Below, piece after piece: positions 32,907-45,900 of a DNA stretch of 64,000 nucleotides. The stretch is from the NCBI GenBank assembly GCA_958510875.1, contig OY294070.1, positions 16,049,631-16,113,630 of the forward strand, in the 5' to 3' direction. The notes beneath the pieces were generated by a model. The model did not search any database, had not been told where the DNA came from, and saw nothing but the letters and a program-made list of their open reading frames with translations. The stretch comes from Endomychus coccineus (lineage: Eukaryota > Arthropoda > Insecta > Coleoptera > Endomychidae). The position numbers were made by a program, and so were the translations under genes. Every line of letters begins with the position of its first letter. Position 1 is the stretch's first letter.

Positions 32907-33285
32907 ATGGAGTTGATTGATGTACCAGTTTTTGAATCTTCATCTGATGATGACCTTGACGTATTACCAAGGATAAGAAATCCGAAGGAAATACGAGCTC
33001 GGTAAATAAACGATAATATCTAATAAAATTATTGCAGAATTGATTACTTCGAAGAATATGATGAAGTAGAATTTTTCACTCGATTTCGTTTAAAAAAACG
33101 TACGTGTTAGAGATTGTTAAGTGTAATAATGCAGCAATTTAGCCTGCAACAAAATTGTTGCTTACTTTAAGATTGTTTGCCACTGGATCGATGCTTCTTG
33201 CTGTGGGTGATTTTGTAGGAATTAGCAAGGCTACAGCTTGTGTAGCAGTGAAGCAAGAGAGCCAAGCAAAAAAAGTGCGAAATCA
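32907..33285 (+). pseudogene. PIF/Harbinger (HARBI1-like) transposase N-terminus
   Basis: Begins MELIDVPVFESSSDDDLDVL at 32907. After 33001 a 36-nt interval with GT...AG ends interrupts it; this is too short for a normal intron, so it may be an insertion. The sequence resumes IDYFEEYDEVEFFTRFRLKK, a stop, then LQQKLLLTLRLFATGSMLLA and VGDFVGISKATACVAVKQES, the conserved helix-turn-helix region of Harbinger transposases. The DDE core is missing. It lies 0.65 kb upstream of the first ACLY coding exon. Confidence 0.82.
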
Positions 33286-33929
33286 GTGAAGTTACTAACT
33301 ACACTGACCCGAAATGACAGACGGGAGCCCATGTGTCATGCGTAATCATACAGATCTTATATATTTATGTACGTAACTCGTATTTCTTACTACCACCCGA
33401 AGAATAATAGTGTGTGGCCAACTCTATCCTTGGGATAGTTATTCGAGGCTAATATGTCTGTCGTAAAACGCTTGCGCTTTATACCAGGTATAAAGAAGGG
33501 AATAAATTTATTCTGGGGATAATTAGGTATTTGTAAAACCGGCCCTTAACACAATAACACTAACACCCGGTTTCACAATCATTGGTACACTAATAGTTAA
33601 TAGTCTTACCAAAAATTACTCACAAATTTGTGTTTCACAATTTTCAGTACCCTCATAAGGTTTTTTCAGGATTCATTCAGCTAAACAGCAAATATTTTAC
33701 CCAAAAATCCTTAGGTACTTGTTACAAAAATAGCTTTCTTTTCGATCCCATATTGTTCATAGTAACAATTGTTTTATCTTTAGCTGTCGTTATTGTACTT
33801 TGATTTAAAGGATAAGTGTACGTTTTATATTCGATAATAGATTGTTTCCATTTGTCTTGGCAGATAATTACTGCAGACATAGTAATGCTGCTAGCTATTT
33901 TGTTTCTAATTAATCTGTTTTTTTTTCAG
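33286..33929. other. Upstream ACLY intron, no gene
   Basis: Transposon-derived sequence, then AT-rich intron ending in a polypyrimidine tract and TTTTTTTTTCAG at 33929. Confidence 0.5.
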
Positions 33930-36900
33930 ATAAAATATGTCAGCCAAGGCGATTAGAGAAGCGACGGGAAAAGATTTGATCAATCGACACCTTCCCGGGA
34001 ACACTGCCGCTGTAAAATGTCGATTCGCATCCGTTTTGCCCGATACAAAATACTCCGACTTGGTCGCCAGCAATCCTTGGCTGAAAACAGAAAAGCTCGT
34101 TGTTAAACCAGACCAGTTGATAAAAAGACGAGGAAAATTAGGTAAGAAATCTTTATTTTCTCTTGCATCGGAGATTTAGCGTTACTTACGATTAAAGAAG
34201 TGTGTAAATGGACGGTGAACATATCAAAAATCTAATCACGTTCACGTGAGAAGCGCGTAGCTCCCGAGTTAGAAAAGTGCAAATTTACGGTACATAGAAC
34301 GTCTTAACGAGGACTTTTCGCATGCGGTTTTCGCTCCATGTCGTTAGTTTATGAACGGGGCCAACTAAATAGCATAGTCTCGGGCCCCAAAATGTCGAAT
34401 AAATAGGAAAATGTAATTAAAACAGTTTGAGGTATTCTCAGCTGTCACCTACTAGCATCTGACATGCGACGTACGAAAGGGGATTTTCTAGCTACTTAAG
34501 GTATTCTCAGCTGTCACCTACTAGCATCTGACATGCGACGTACGAAAGGGGATTTTCTAGCTACTTAAATATTGAAAGCGGGTAAAAGCTAGCGGCCCAA
34601 AGCCCAAAATACTTTATTACAACTGGGGCCGTTTCGAACACCGTGCGGCCGGCGCCAGTTGTAATAAAGTATTTTGGGCTTTGGGCCGCTAGCTTTTACC
34701 CGCTTTCAATATTGAAGTAGCTAGAAAATAGAGGTATAATGTATAAACTCTAACTTACGCGCAGCGAGCTCCTCGAGGATATGTCAAAATTATTACGTTC
34801 GTAGCTAATTACATAAGAAGTCTGGCGTTCATGCAATTGTGTTTTTATACAATTCGAACCTTCTAATTTCGATAGGCCACGTGAAAATCCCGGAGCCGGA
34901 AGCGCTATCGAGATCTGAACGTTAAAACTTTCGTATAAAATTGTGTTTACAAGTCAACTGACACTTGTCACCATAGATAACTCTACTACCGGTAGTAGAG
35001 TTATCTATGCACTCGTCACAGAATACTCTTCATAGAGATCAAGGTGATACTCTTTTTTACTCATAATTCGTGAAGATTTTGAAGGGGTAGTGGATGTTTT
35101 TCTGACCAACTTTTTCCAGTGGCGTAGTGCTATGCAATAGCTTTACCGCGGCAGTCCCCGAGTGCCACACGTTTAATTTTTTTTTTGCAGGACCGTACTG
35201 TTTTTTTTTTCTCAATCAAATAAAACTGAACCTCCATAACCCCGCCACTGGTTATTTTTGGGGCTTGATTTGGTTTGAATCGATACAATGGTTTGAATGA
35301 TTTAAAAAATATGAGATATTTTTTTCTTTGACACCCTGTATCTCGGAAACAAAACGTTTACCGACCCATGGTTATATGAATTTTTTCATATTTTGAATCC
35401 TGTATTTCGAACTTCGACACATTGATGTCTCACACTTTGTTTTACGATCATATATTTAACCGAAAACAGAAAGAGGGCGAGGGGAGTTCGTTATCTAAGG
35501 ATCATTATCTTTGATTGTTGATACTGATTCGATTTTTTCTCAAAATCCTATAGAGAGTGAGAACAATCACAAAATCACGATTAAGGTTAATCACATCATT
35601 AGAGATAACATCTGAAGTTGACACCTGCACGCATTCTTCATTATTTTTGAATCTTGATACTGATTCCATTTTTTCTCAAAATCCTTAGAGAGTGAGAGCA
35701 ATCATAAAATCATGATTAAGGGTAACAACATCATTAGAGATAACATCTGAAGTTGACACCTGACACGCATTCTTAGGAAATGTATTTACATGAATATGGT
35801 GAAGGTCACAATATTAACATTTACGTGCATTGTACAATAGAATAGTAATAATTTTAAATACATATGCATCCGCAATTTTTACATAATTCGTTTCAAATCA
35901 CCAGTTATTGAGAGTTTACGTAAGGATTTGTTGAAGTGGTTTGTAGATACTTGTTAGCTATATATGGAAACACTAATTACCATAACAAATTTTGATAAAG
36001 ATAAAAATACAATATCGAAACGTCAAAAAGAGAAAGCTTATTTTATTTTGCGTCACATTAAAGAACCAGAATACCAAAGAAACGTGCCTACAACAAATCT
36101 GAATTATGAAGGTAACTTGGATAATTTAACATAGGATTATCCAAGATGAATAAACGTGAAACATTGAATCATAGATGGGATTCGAACCCACATTCCTGGA
36201 TGTCTTAGTAGAGCGTGTTAACCAGTTTATTGATGAACAGAATGCGATTCGATGCCCTGCCATAGATCAACTATTTACGCACATTCATCTAAAGTTCAAT
36301 CGTTTTCAAATTATGGAGTGTATGTATGAGTATCACTATGGTTGGTTATTACTCTGACAGTACTCATTCCTAGGACTAGACATTCAGGAATGTGGGTTCT
36401 ATGTTTTACGTTTATTCATCTTTATAATCCTATGTTAAATTATCTTCTATGTCAGACTATTTAATTCTATATCTCTCAATGTACACGGGATTATGGCCAA
36501 TTTGGCAAAGAAACCTTAAACTTGTTTATACTTACCGAGAATATTTCTGCCACTTCTATTGAAATATATAAGATCTGCTGTTATTGAATAGTAATAGTAC
36601 AGATTAGATGGATTTGCGTGAATAATTGATCTATGGCGGGGCATAGAATCGCATTGTGTTGATCAATGATCAAAAATTTCCACACCATTTCTCATCGAAT
36701 TTTGGGCAACTTGAAAAATTCATCTGGCTGTCCGTCACGGAATGCTTGTCTACACGATAATTCAAAAACGATATCAGATTCAAATTGATGGTTATAATCA
36801 AAGCAGTGTTTAGCAAATATTGTTTTTATCATCTGGAAATCAAAAATGGGTTAAAATTGACATATTAATAGTATAAATTTATTTGCATCTCCTTTCCTTT

Positions 36901-39900
36901 TTACCAACTTCCTTCAATCAATTATTTTTTTATACTTTTCATATTTAAACTCCAAGATCATTTATAAAGAGATCATTATTACAATATTCTCATTTTTAAT
37001 AGAAAAAAAAATTATTCATTCTAACACCACTTGCTAAAAATTAGTAATTATACTGTTCATAAAATTATCAAAAAATATACCATATTATTTTAATTTTGTA
37101 AAAAAACATTATATATCTACACTACTTGTGGATTACATGCATTTCATTATAATTCCAACACCAATATTTATTTATTTTTTATTTTATTTATAATCTTAAA
37201 GTCAATCAAATAAATAAATTAATGCAGCGTATTCTATTTGAGGAATCAAGAAATAGTTTGTAAATTCCTTTGTGCATTAAAACATTACCTTTGATTAATT
37301 GTTGATTGCACTTCGAACTTCTTAGTTCATTATCAATAAATACAATAATAGGGATTGGATAGTTACAATTTGAACAATAGTAAAAATATTCCTGGAATCG
37401 ATTTAAAAGTGCAAACATGCTTTCCTGTAAGATAGGCTTTGTTTTCTTTTGCATATCATGAGAATTGGTATTCTGTTGATAATGGGCAAAAATGATTTAT
37501 TTCATAAATCAGACATGAATACTTCTGTCGGTAATTGCTAACACTCCATTCGGTTTATGGAAGTTGTTAATTAATAAAAATGAAAAAAAAGTTAATCTCG
37601 CTATCAAAGGTTTATTCTGAGATAAATTTATTGTAAAATCTCTTTTTTATAGTATAGAATCAGGACATAACCTTGTAGATTGCATTATAACAATACTGCT
37701 TAAATATATTGTGTTCCACATTTATAATTTTTAATTGTAGTTAGTAATTAAATACAATTAGTTTATCTAATGATAATAATTTAATTAAAGTTCAAACAGG
37801 GATTTTGACACCATCGCTCGATTATTTAGAGTGCTCTCTGCGTGAGATCTCACGTTCTTGTTGAAACTACACTGAAGTCCATTGCTTCTATTAAAGACTT
37901 GGCGATGAAAATGAGTAGTCCGAGACCAAATTTCATTTGAAATGTTAACAGATGTATTTGAAATTTATGACTACGATAGAAAATGTCTGTTCTGTACCAA
38001 TTTTAATGATTCGCCTGAGCTTTTTACATAATAAATACCGAGAAATTGGCAAGTGTTCAAATAATTAGATTTGTAAATTTGGCTCAATGATTGTACATAG
38101 GTTCTATTACTGACCGACTTATTACTGTTCTCTGCGTCAGATCTCATAAAGTAAAAAAACACGTTCTTATTGAAACTGCACTGGATTCCATTGCTTCTGG
38201 GTAATTTAGATTTTTATTACAGGACTGATTGCAGTAAACAAAGATTTCGATACCGTCCAAAAATGGATCAGCGAACGCATGAACAAGGACCAGAAAATTG
38301 AACAGGCCACTGGCAAACTACGTAGTTTTATCATTGAACCTTTTGTTGCACACAAAGAAGAAGAAGAAGTCTATGTGTGCATCTATTCTCATCGCGTTGC
38401 GGACACCATTCTGTTTTATCATCAAGGAGGTGTTGATGTGGGTGATGTAGATAGCAAAGCTGTCAAACTTGATGTTCCTATAGGAGAAACCACAGATATC
38501 GCTACAATCACGAAGGTAAGAATTATTATGGTTCGTTGAATTTCAACAAACGAAAGATTTTCATATTTTAAAATTATGCAGAACAGGTATTTAAGTGTTA
38601 AATTTATTTGATTATCTAATAAATTATAACATTATACCAAGGAAGCTAAAATGAAGGAAAGGTAGAGTAGAACACGTACAAGATTTTCCATGTATTTTTG
38701 CCCCCACCTCCGGTTATTTGGAAACTTATCAAAAAATTATGAAATATGAAAGTTTTATATTTTTGATGAATCTTCAGAATTTTTTGTCAAAAAAAGTTAT
38801 TTTGGCAAATGCCAAATTTCTTCATATTATCTCATATGTGAAAATAGCTTTTTATTTCTGATTTCAAAAATATTCGTTTGCTATATTTAATCAACCTTTT
38901 TTCTTTTCCGGAATATGACCGTTCAAATATTTATTATAAATATTATTATTAATTAAGGGGGAGGGGTCCCTTAATGCCTAGGCCGAAGCCCTCGTATCAC
39001 GTTTCACCTAGTTTTGTCATTTACCAATCAAATGTAAATTTTGTCGAATCATATTAATAAATCGGTATAAACTATTGTGAATAAGAAAACCTCGATATTA
39101 TACAATTGTTTTATTTAAATAAAAATAATGTTTCAACAACTCTGAGAAATTATCGAAGAAAGTTTCTAGATAGAATACACCATTAAATACAGTAAAACAA
39201 TTATGTGAAATGAAAACACTTGTGTGAAAATAAGAACAGGAGAAATGTACTGTATTTCCCATAACTTTATTTTACGTTTTTTTAGAAAATTCAGAGCGTG
39301 CAATTCCTGAAGCAGCAATTTATTTTAATAAATCAAGGCATAAAAAGCTATTTTCACGTATGATTTAAAATACAGGGTTGTCATTTATTTAGATATATAT
39401 TTTATTCTTTTTTTATTTATATTATATGATATTTTTATTTCATTTATATGTACATTTTTCCATCACGTAATTTAAAATTTAAAAAATGTCATTATTAATA
39501 TCGAACGAAGCATTTAACTTTAAAAATTAAATAAAATTAGATTTATTAAATATAGAAAGTATTAACAAAATTTGTGGCGTTGAACAAATAATCATATAAT
39601 AAATAACAAAAATCTTTGGCAAAAACGCTTTGGTATGTTTATTTATAGATTAATAATAATTATGTTCCCTATTTTCATTATTAAATATAAACTATTCTTC
39701 AATACTATTGAAATAGTTAATAAAATTCTAAAAATAAAAAATAAATAATGACAAATAAATAATAAAAAATAAATAATAAAAAATAAATAATAAAAATTTC
39801 GTTTATTTCTTTATATAATTGAAATGAAATTTTTATTCATATTTTATCATATTTTTATTTAATTTAAATCTAAATTTTTTCATCACATAATTAAAATTTC

Positions 39901-42900
39901 AAAAATTGTATTATTAGTATCGAAGTATTTAACTTTAAAAATTAAATATAATTAGTTTTATTGATACAAAAAGTATCAACAAAATTTGTGCCGTTATGTA
40001 AATAATGCTATAATAAATAAAAAAAATTGTTCGGCAGAAACGCTCTGGAATGTTTATTGATATATTAATAATAATTAAGTTTCATATTTTTATTATTAAA
40101 TATATTTATCTAATTTATATCCAAGATTTGTCATTGCCAGAATAATTTTGCATTTTTGACAAACAAATCAATAAAAAAAATTGTTTAGCTGAAACGCTCT
40201 GGAATGTTTATTGATATATTAATAATAATTAAGTTTCATATTTTTATCATTAAATATATTTATCTAATTTATATCCAAGATTTGTCATTGCCGGAATAAT
40301 TTTGCATTTTTGACAAACAAATCTGATGGTTATAAATATATAGAATTTTTGTATTTTTAATTTTTTTAATACCTCCCAGACCCCTGTGGGGTGTGAAAAT
40401 ATTCGGGAAAATCCAGTACATATTATTGGACTATGGAATTTTCTTGGCTGAACTATTATAACCAGTCATAAATAAAATTAAAATGAACGAAATATCACAT
40501 TTTAGAATTAGAATTTATGTCTCCAATTTTGATCATCGGTTATTGGTACAAGATAAAATATCATACATGCTTAGGTATATAATTACACTAGTTGTAAAGT
40601 TTTTTTAGTTAATACCGAATAATAATTTTTGGTTCTTATGTTATTAACAAGAATATTTATCTATCTGTATATTTTAATTATTAGGTTTTATAACTTCTTG
40701 GGTTTGTTTCCAATTTTGTACGGATTCATTATATAAATTACCGAAAAAATTAGGTAAAAATTTGAAATTAAATTAAATTGAACCAACTTAAATTGGATTG
40801 TTTCCCATTATGTTTAAGATAACTTGAACGTATTGTTTTTTTAATCACTACTTTCTAGTATTGGCTGCATTGAACTCGTAACTATGAAGTCATTGCAAAG
40901 ACTATGGCGTTCCTGTTGGTATTTCGATCACGGAATCCTCAGGTCAAATCAATATCCTCCATGTAGATGGATATTTGACGTACCGATTATTTGTTTTATA
41001 GGTTTTGCTGACTCAAGTGAAAAATGCCAACAAAAAGTCGTTGATAGGCGCCTTCATTTACAACTTGTACAAAATGTACGTAGACCTATACTTCACATAT
41101 TTGGAAATCAACCCCTTGGTAGTTACGGAAAAGGAAATCTACGTTCTGGACTTGGCTGCTAAATTGGATTCCACCGCCGATTTTATCTGTAGACCACAAT
41201 GGGGTGAAATAGATTATCCACCACCATTCGGAAGGGACGCTTTTCCAGGTAAACAATTGTCGCTCGACAACATGCTTTTTTAAATTAAATTCCCCCTTAA
41301 TGGTATTATGACTTATCAAATCTGCTAATAGACAAAAAAAATATAATAATGATTCTTGACTCAGGCATGAATTTATGTAAATTCTTCGGACTTAGGTCTA
41401 ATTAACACCTACATCTATTATAGTATATTATGGTCTTTAAATGCATATATGAATTTTTGAATTGCAATAAACAAATTTTTTATTAACAAATAAAGAAAAA
41501 AGAAATGTGACATTTTTATTAATTTTTTATAATATGCACACTCAGAACTTGATTTGAATAATTTTTTTCCCTTCCATAACAACTCGCTACCTGCTTTGAA
41601 AAAAATTAATATGTTCAATTTCATATAAATTTATTGATACTTTGTCATACTAAAACATCAACATTTTTATTATTATTTTAAATTCGTGAAAATCTAAGAG
41701 AATAATTCACAATGCAACGAACAATTGTAGTAGCTAGCTTTGTATTTAACTTTTTTCTCTAGCTTCAACGGTTAAAGAGCTAGGCTCAAAGGCACTTGGG
41801 TGGGCCATCCTTACATCTATTATATCCGCGCCGTTACAAATTCGTATGAAAATGAAATGTAGAGTCTTCTCCCTTGAGAGACCAACCGAACCTACTTGAC
41901 ACGTGATTTTTAAAATTGTTTTCAGAGGAGGCTTATATCGCCGATCTGGATGCCAAATCTGGAGCAAGTTTGAAATTGACCATTTTGAATAAGTCTGGTA
42001 GAATATGGACCATGGTAGCTGGTGGTGGAGCTTCTGTCATTTACAGTGATACCATCTGCGATTTGGGTGGCGACAAGGAACTAGCTAATTATGGAGAATA
42101 CTCAGGTATGTACTTTAATCGTAACCTAAACTCGTATTAATTACGAAAAATCGGTGGTTTCGAAAACACATTTTCAATTTAAATCATCGCTGCTTAAGCG
42201 ATGGTCTAAAATTTCCTTTCCTTTATTTTTTATTGGGTTAGTGCTGTCTAAATTGTTTTTTTTCCTTGCTACTTGTCAATAGTCATTTCTCGTTGATTAC
42301 ATATGTGTCTGCAACTTTCATATGAAAGATTTATACTGTTATAACATTAATTTAATCAATTATCGATTAGTTTTTATGCAAAAATACATGGTGGTAATGA
42401 AATTAATTTCTAATTAATTTAATTTGGTTCATCCTTTAAGGTGTAATATGTAGTTTAGGAATTCGATTTGAATGTTCGTCAAGTCTGGTGACATTTTTCC
42501 ATTGGTAGCAATAATTGATCATATGATTTTGACTATGGATGTTTATTAATTTTCGGAAAAAATACCATGAAATTCAGAATAGTGAGAAGAGCTGTAGGGC
42601 ATTTTTATTATTTTTTATTGAAGTACTTTTTCCAAAATGAATTCCTTAGGAATGTATTCATTCAAACACGCCGGGTTGCTCGCGTAAAACTGACGTCATA
42701 AGTAGCCGAACCAATCATCGAGTTCCAATACGGAGAGAGAGAAAATCGAGACAATGTTGCCGTTCTAAATATTCAAGGTAGAAATCTATCTCAAATTGAT
42801 AAATAAACTGAGCATTAAGGGAAGTTTTCTGAATATAACAAATTGATTCATACTTATAATTAAGAATTAAATTTTAAAATAATTTATAGAGAATTATTAT

Positions 42901-45900
42901 TAATTTATATTTTATTAATCAAATAAATAAAAAGCTTAACCAAACTATTTAAAAAATTTCTTGATTTTATTGTATTATGTTTAAGAAAAAATTAATTTTT
43001 ATATTTTATTAGTATTGAAAAATAATTTTGAGATATAGATATTAATTTAATAAATAATGCTGCTAAAGTAACCGATTGTCTTTTTCATAATTTTTTTGGT
43101 GAAGTTTTACAATTTTAAAACTATTTAATAATTTTATTGAATGAATTTTTTCTTTTGTACATACAAAAAAATTAATTTTGCTTGATTCCAATTTAAAAGA
43201 AATATTTTTATTTTATTATGTTTAAGAAAAAATTAATTTTTATATTTTATTAGTATTGAAAAATAATTCTGAGATATAGATATTAATTTAATAAATAATG
43301 CTCTTAAAGTAAGCAATTGTCTTTTTCATAATTTTTTTGGTGAAATTTTCCAATTTTAAAATTTTATTAATGAATAATTTTATTGAATGAATTTTTTCTT
43401 TTGTACCTACAACCTCCCTATTTCATAATAATGGTATAACGTCCATATTATTAATCGAAATTACTCATATATTATAGCAAATATCAGAGGCCATTTCTAG
43501 AGACTCACTTGGCAACGCCGCCTATTATTATCACGGCATTTGAGTATGTATACTTGACAGTTGGCATCGTTTGAGTTCGTTGAGCCTCGAGTCCTTTGTT
43601 ATTGTTTGTTTAGATTTTAACTCGAATGCATTCATATTCTTAACATTATTTCTCTAAATTATTGTTATTTATTATCTTACATCAGTTAACTTTCGTTCAT
43701 TATTTTGTCTCAAAAACTTTGAATCATATTTTTTTAATGGCAGTGGAAGTTAAGAACTGCTTTATTCCATCGAGTTATCGAGTAATATAGTTTTTAAATA
43801 TTCTCGTAGGTCTTTTATTTGAAAAGAGTTATATATTTAATTGCTGTTACCAGATTTTTTTTCATCTTTACGTTATCATTTTATCCTCGAAGTACCAACA
43901 ATTATTATTATAAATAATATTGGCTTAATATTACCGTAAACTATTTCAACTGGCAACACTGATATTTGCAGACGATAAATGATCACAATGAGCTCACATG
44001 TATATTATATGTTGATCTAACGTAGTACTTGTTACGTCATCTACTAGCTGCTAAAGCGACACTGTTTGAATGTTCCTCAAAATTGTCGTGTTTTCGAAAG
44101 GTATTTTTTAAATATTACAGCATATACTGTTCGAAAAACTATGCGTACATATTATTGTATTGCTATATTCTGTAGTTATATGCGAAATTTAACTGAATTC
44201 GGACGATGGTGATCTTGCCTATTACGCAAGAACAAGGTCAAAGGATGAGGGCAATTTGTATAATGATTTTGTTCCCAATAATATTTAATTCAATAATGAA
44301 AGTGACGTAAAATAAATTAATCAAAGTACAATTAAAACTTGCCTTCTCAAGAACGCAATGACTGGTTTCGGATGTTAATCATAACTTCCGGCATGCTCTT
44401 GACTTTTTATAGAGGAACCTGTTAAGCAATAACGATTTGATCTTATAGGGGCACCATCGGAACAACAGACCTACGAATATGCCAAGACCATTCTGTCATT
44501 GATGACGCAGGAAAAACATCCCGATGGCAAAATTCTTATCACCGGTGGTGGTATCGCCAATTTTACCAACGTGGCCGCCACTTTCCGCGGCATCATCACG
44601 GCCCTCTTGGAATTCCAACAGCGACTTATCGAACACAAAGTTTCGATTTTCGTGCGACGCGCCGGTCCTAATTACCAAGAAGGTCTACGCAGGATAAGAG
44701 AAGTTGGACAAACTTTGGGTGAGTTTAATCTCTACTAAGCCAACTGTTTCTAATTTCGAAAATTGAATCACATTTTAATTATCGAAATTCCCCAAAACAG
44801 TAGATATCTATTACGGGTACGAATAAATTTATTTCGCAGGTGTCCCCGTATACGTTTTCGGGCCCGAAACACACATGACCGCGATTTGTGGTTACGCCTT
44901 GGGCAGAAAACCCATCCCGCAAATCAACGCCGTCGAATTCGCGACAGCTAACTTTTTACTACCGAGCGGAGAGAAACAGCCGAACAAACAAAGTTTGCAG
45001 AACAAGGAAAGTGGGTCGACTGCACCGGCTGTACCTGCCAGAAAGGAGATGGTAAGTCAAAATTAAAACGTGTACGAGCTTCCAATATATCTTCTATATC
45101 TTATTTCCTTCGGAGTTAAGGCTGTCATTCTTAGTTAACGGTTATTTCTTCTTTCCTTTATTAACAGTTTGTATATATTTGAGAGTGAAGCATGATTCTT
45201 GGGATGTAAGTGTACTGTCTAATATTTTTCATACAGAATGGCATGTTTGTGGATTATGTTGAATTACGAATTTGAATCGAAGAAAAATGAGTAATAATCT
45301 AAGGATTATAATAAACTATAAAAGAGAAAAAATCACCCATATCTACTGAAAATACTGTTTAACCACTGAGGACCTTTCAGCTAACAAGTAGTCATCACCA
45401 GAGTAAACTAAATTATAATTCAAAATGTGCCAATTCAAATACTATTTGGGGATAATAATGCAAACAAGGGGTTACCTTCAGCTGGAGATAAATCGGAATT
45501 TACTAAATTGCTTTTTGTTTATACATTCCTTCTAAATTACCTAGATATTCGTCCGTGCTGTGTTTTAAAAGTGATAAACTTTCTTGAGAAATGGTGTGAC
45601 CTATTTAAAATATGTTTTTTTTACGAATTAAAATGCTACTTTATTTATGAATAATTTTACTGAAATTAAATTAATTATATATTAAATCATTTAGTTACGT
45701 TTGTAGAAAAATAATTTTATATAATTTTTCTATCAATCTTTGTAGGGAATTTTCAAAGGCATATTAATTTTTTTTTTTTTTTTAATTTTTTGATGAAAGT
45801 AAAATTGCTTTTTGTTTATACGTTCGTTCTAAATTACTTAGATATTCGTCCGTACTGTGTTTTAAAAGAGATAAATTTTCTTGAGAAATTGTGTATATTT

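Larger units (their letters stand above)
34216..34960. mobile_element. Rearranged TA-type element, copy B2
   Basis: Shares its interior with the elements at 28568 and 52557 (CACGTGAGAAGCGCGTAGCT, GTTTTCGCTCCATG, CGATAGGCCACGTGAAAATC) but lacks their CCGGGATATC ends. Internal duplication and inversion have occurred. It lies in ACLY intron 1. Confidence 0.7.

Noticed and set aside
36165..36235. Functional tRNA gene on the minus strand
   Set aside because: A and B boxes are present, but I cannot pair an acceptor stem or a proper anticodon arm, and the flanks are repeated; better read as a SINE-like unit.
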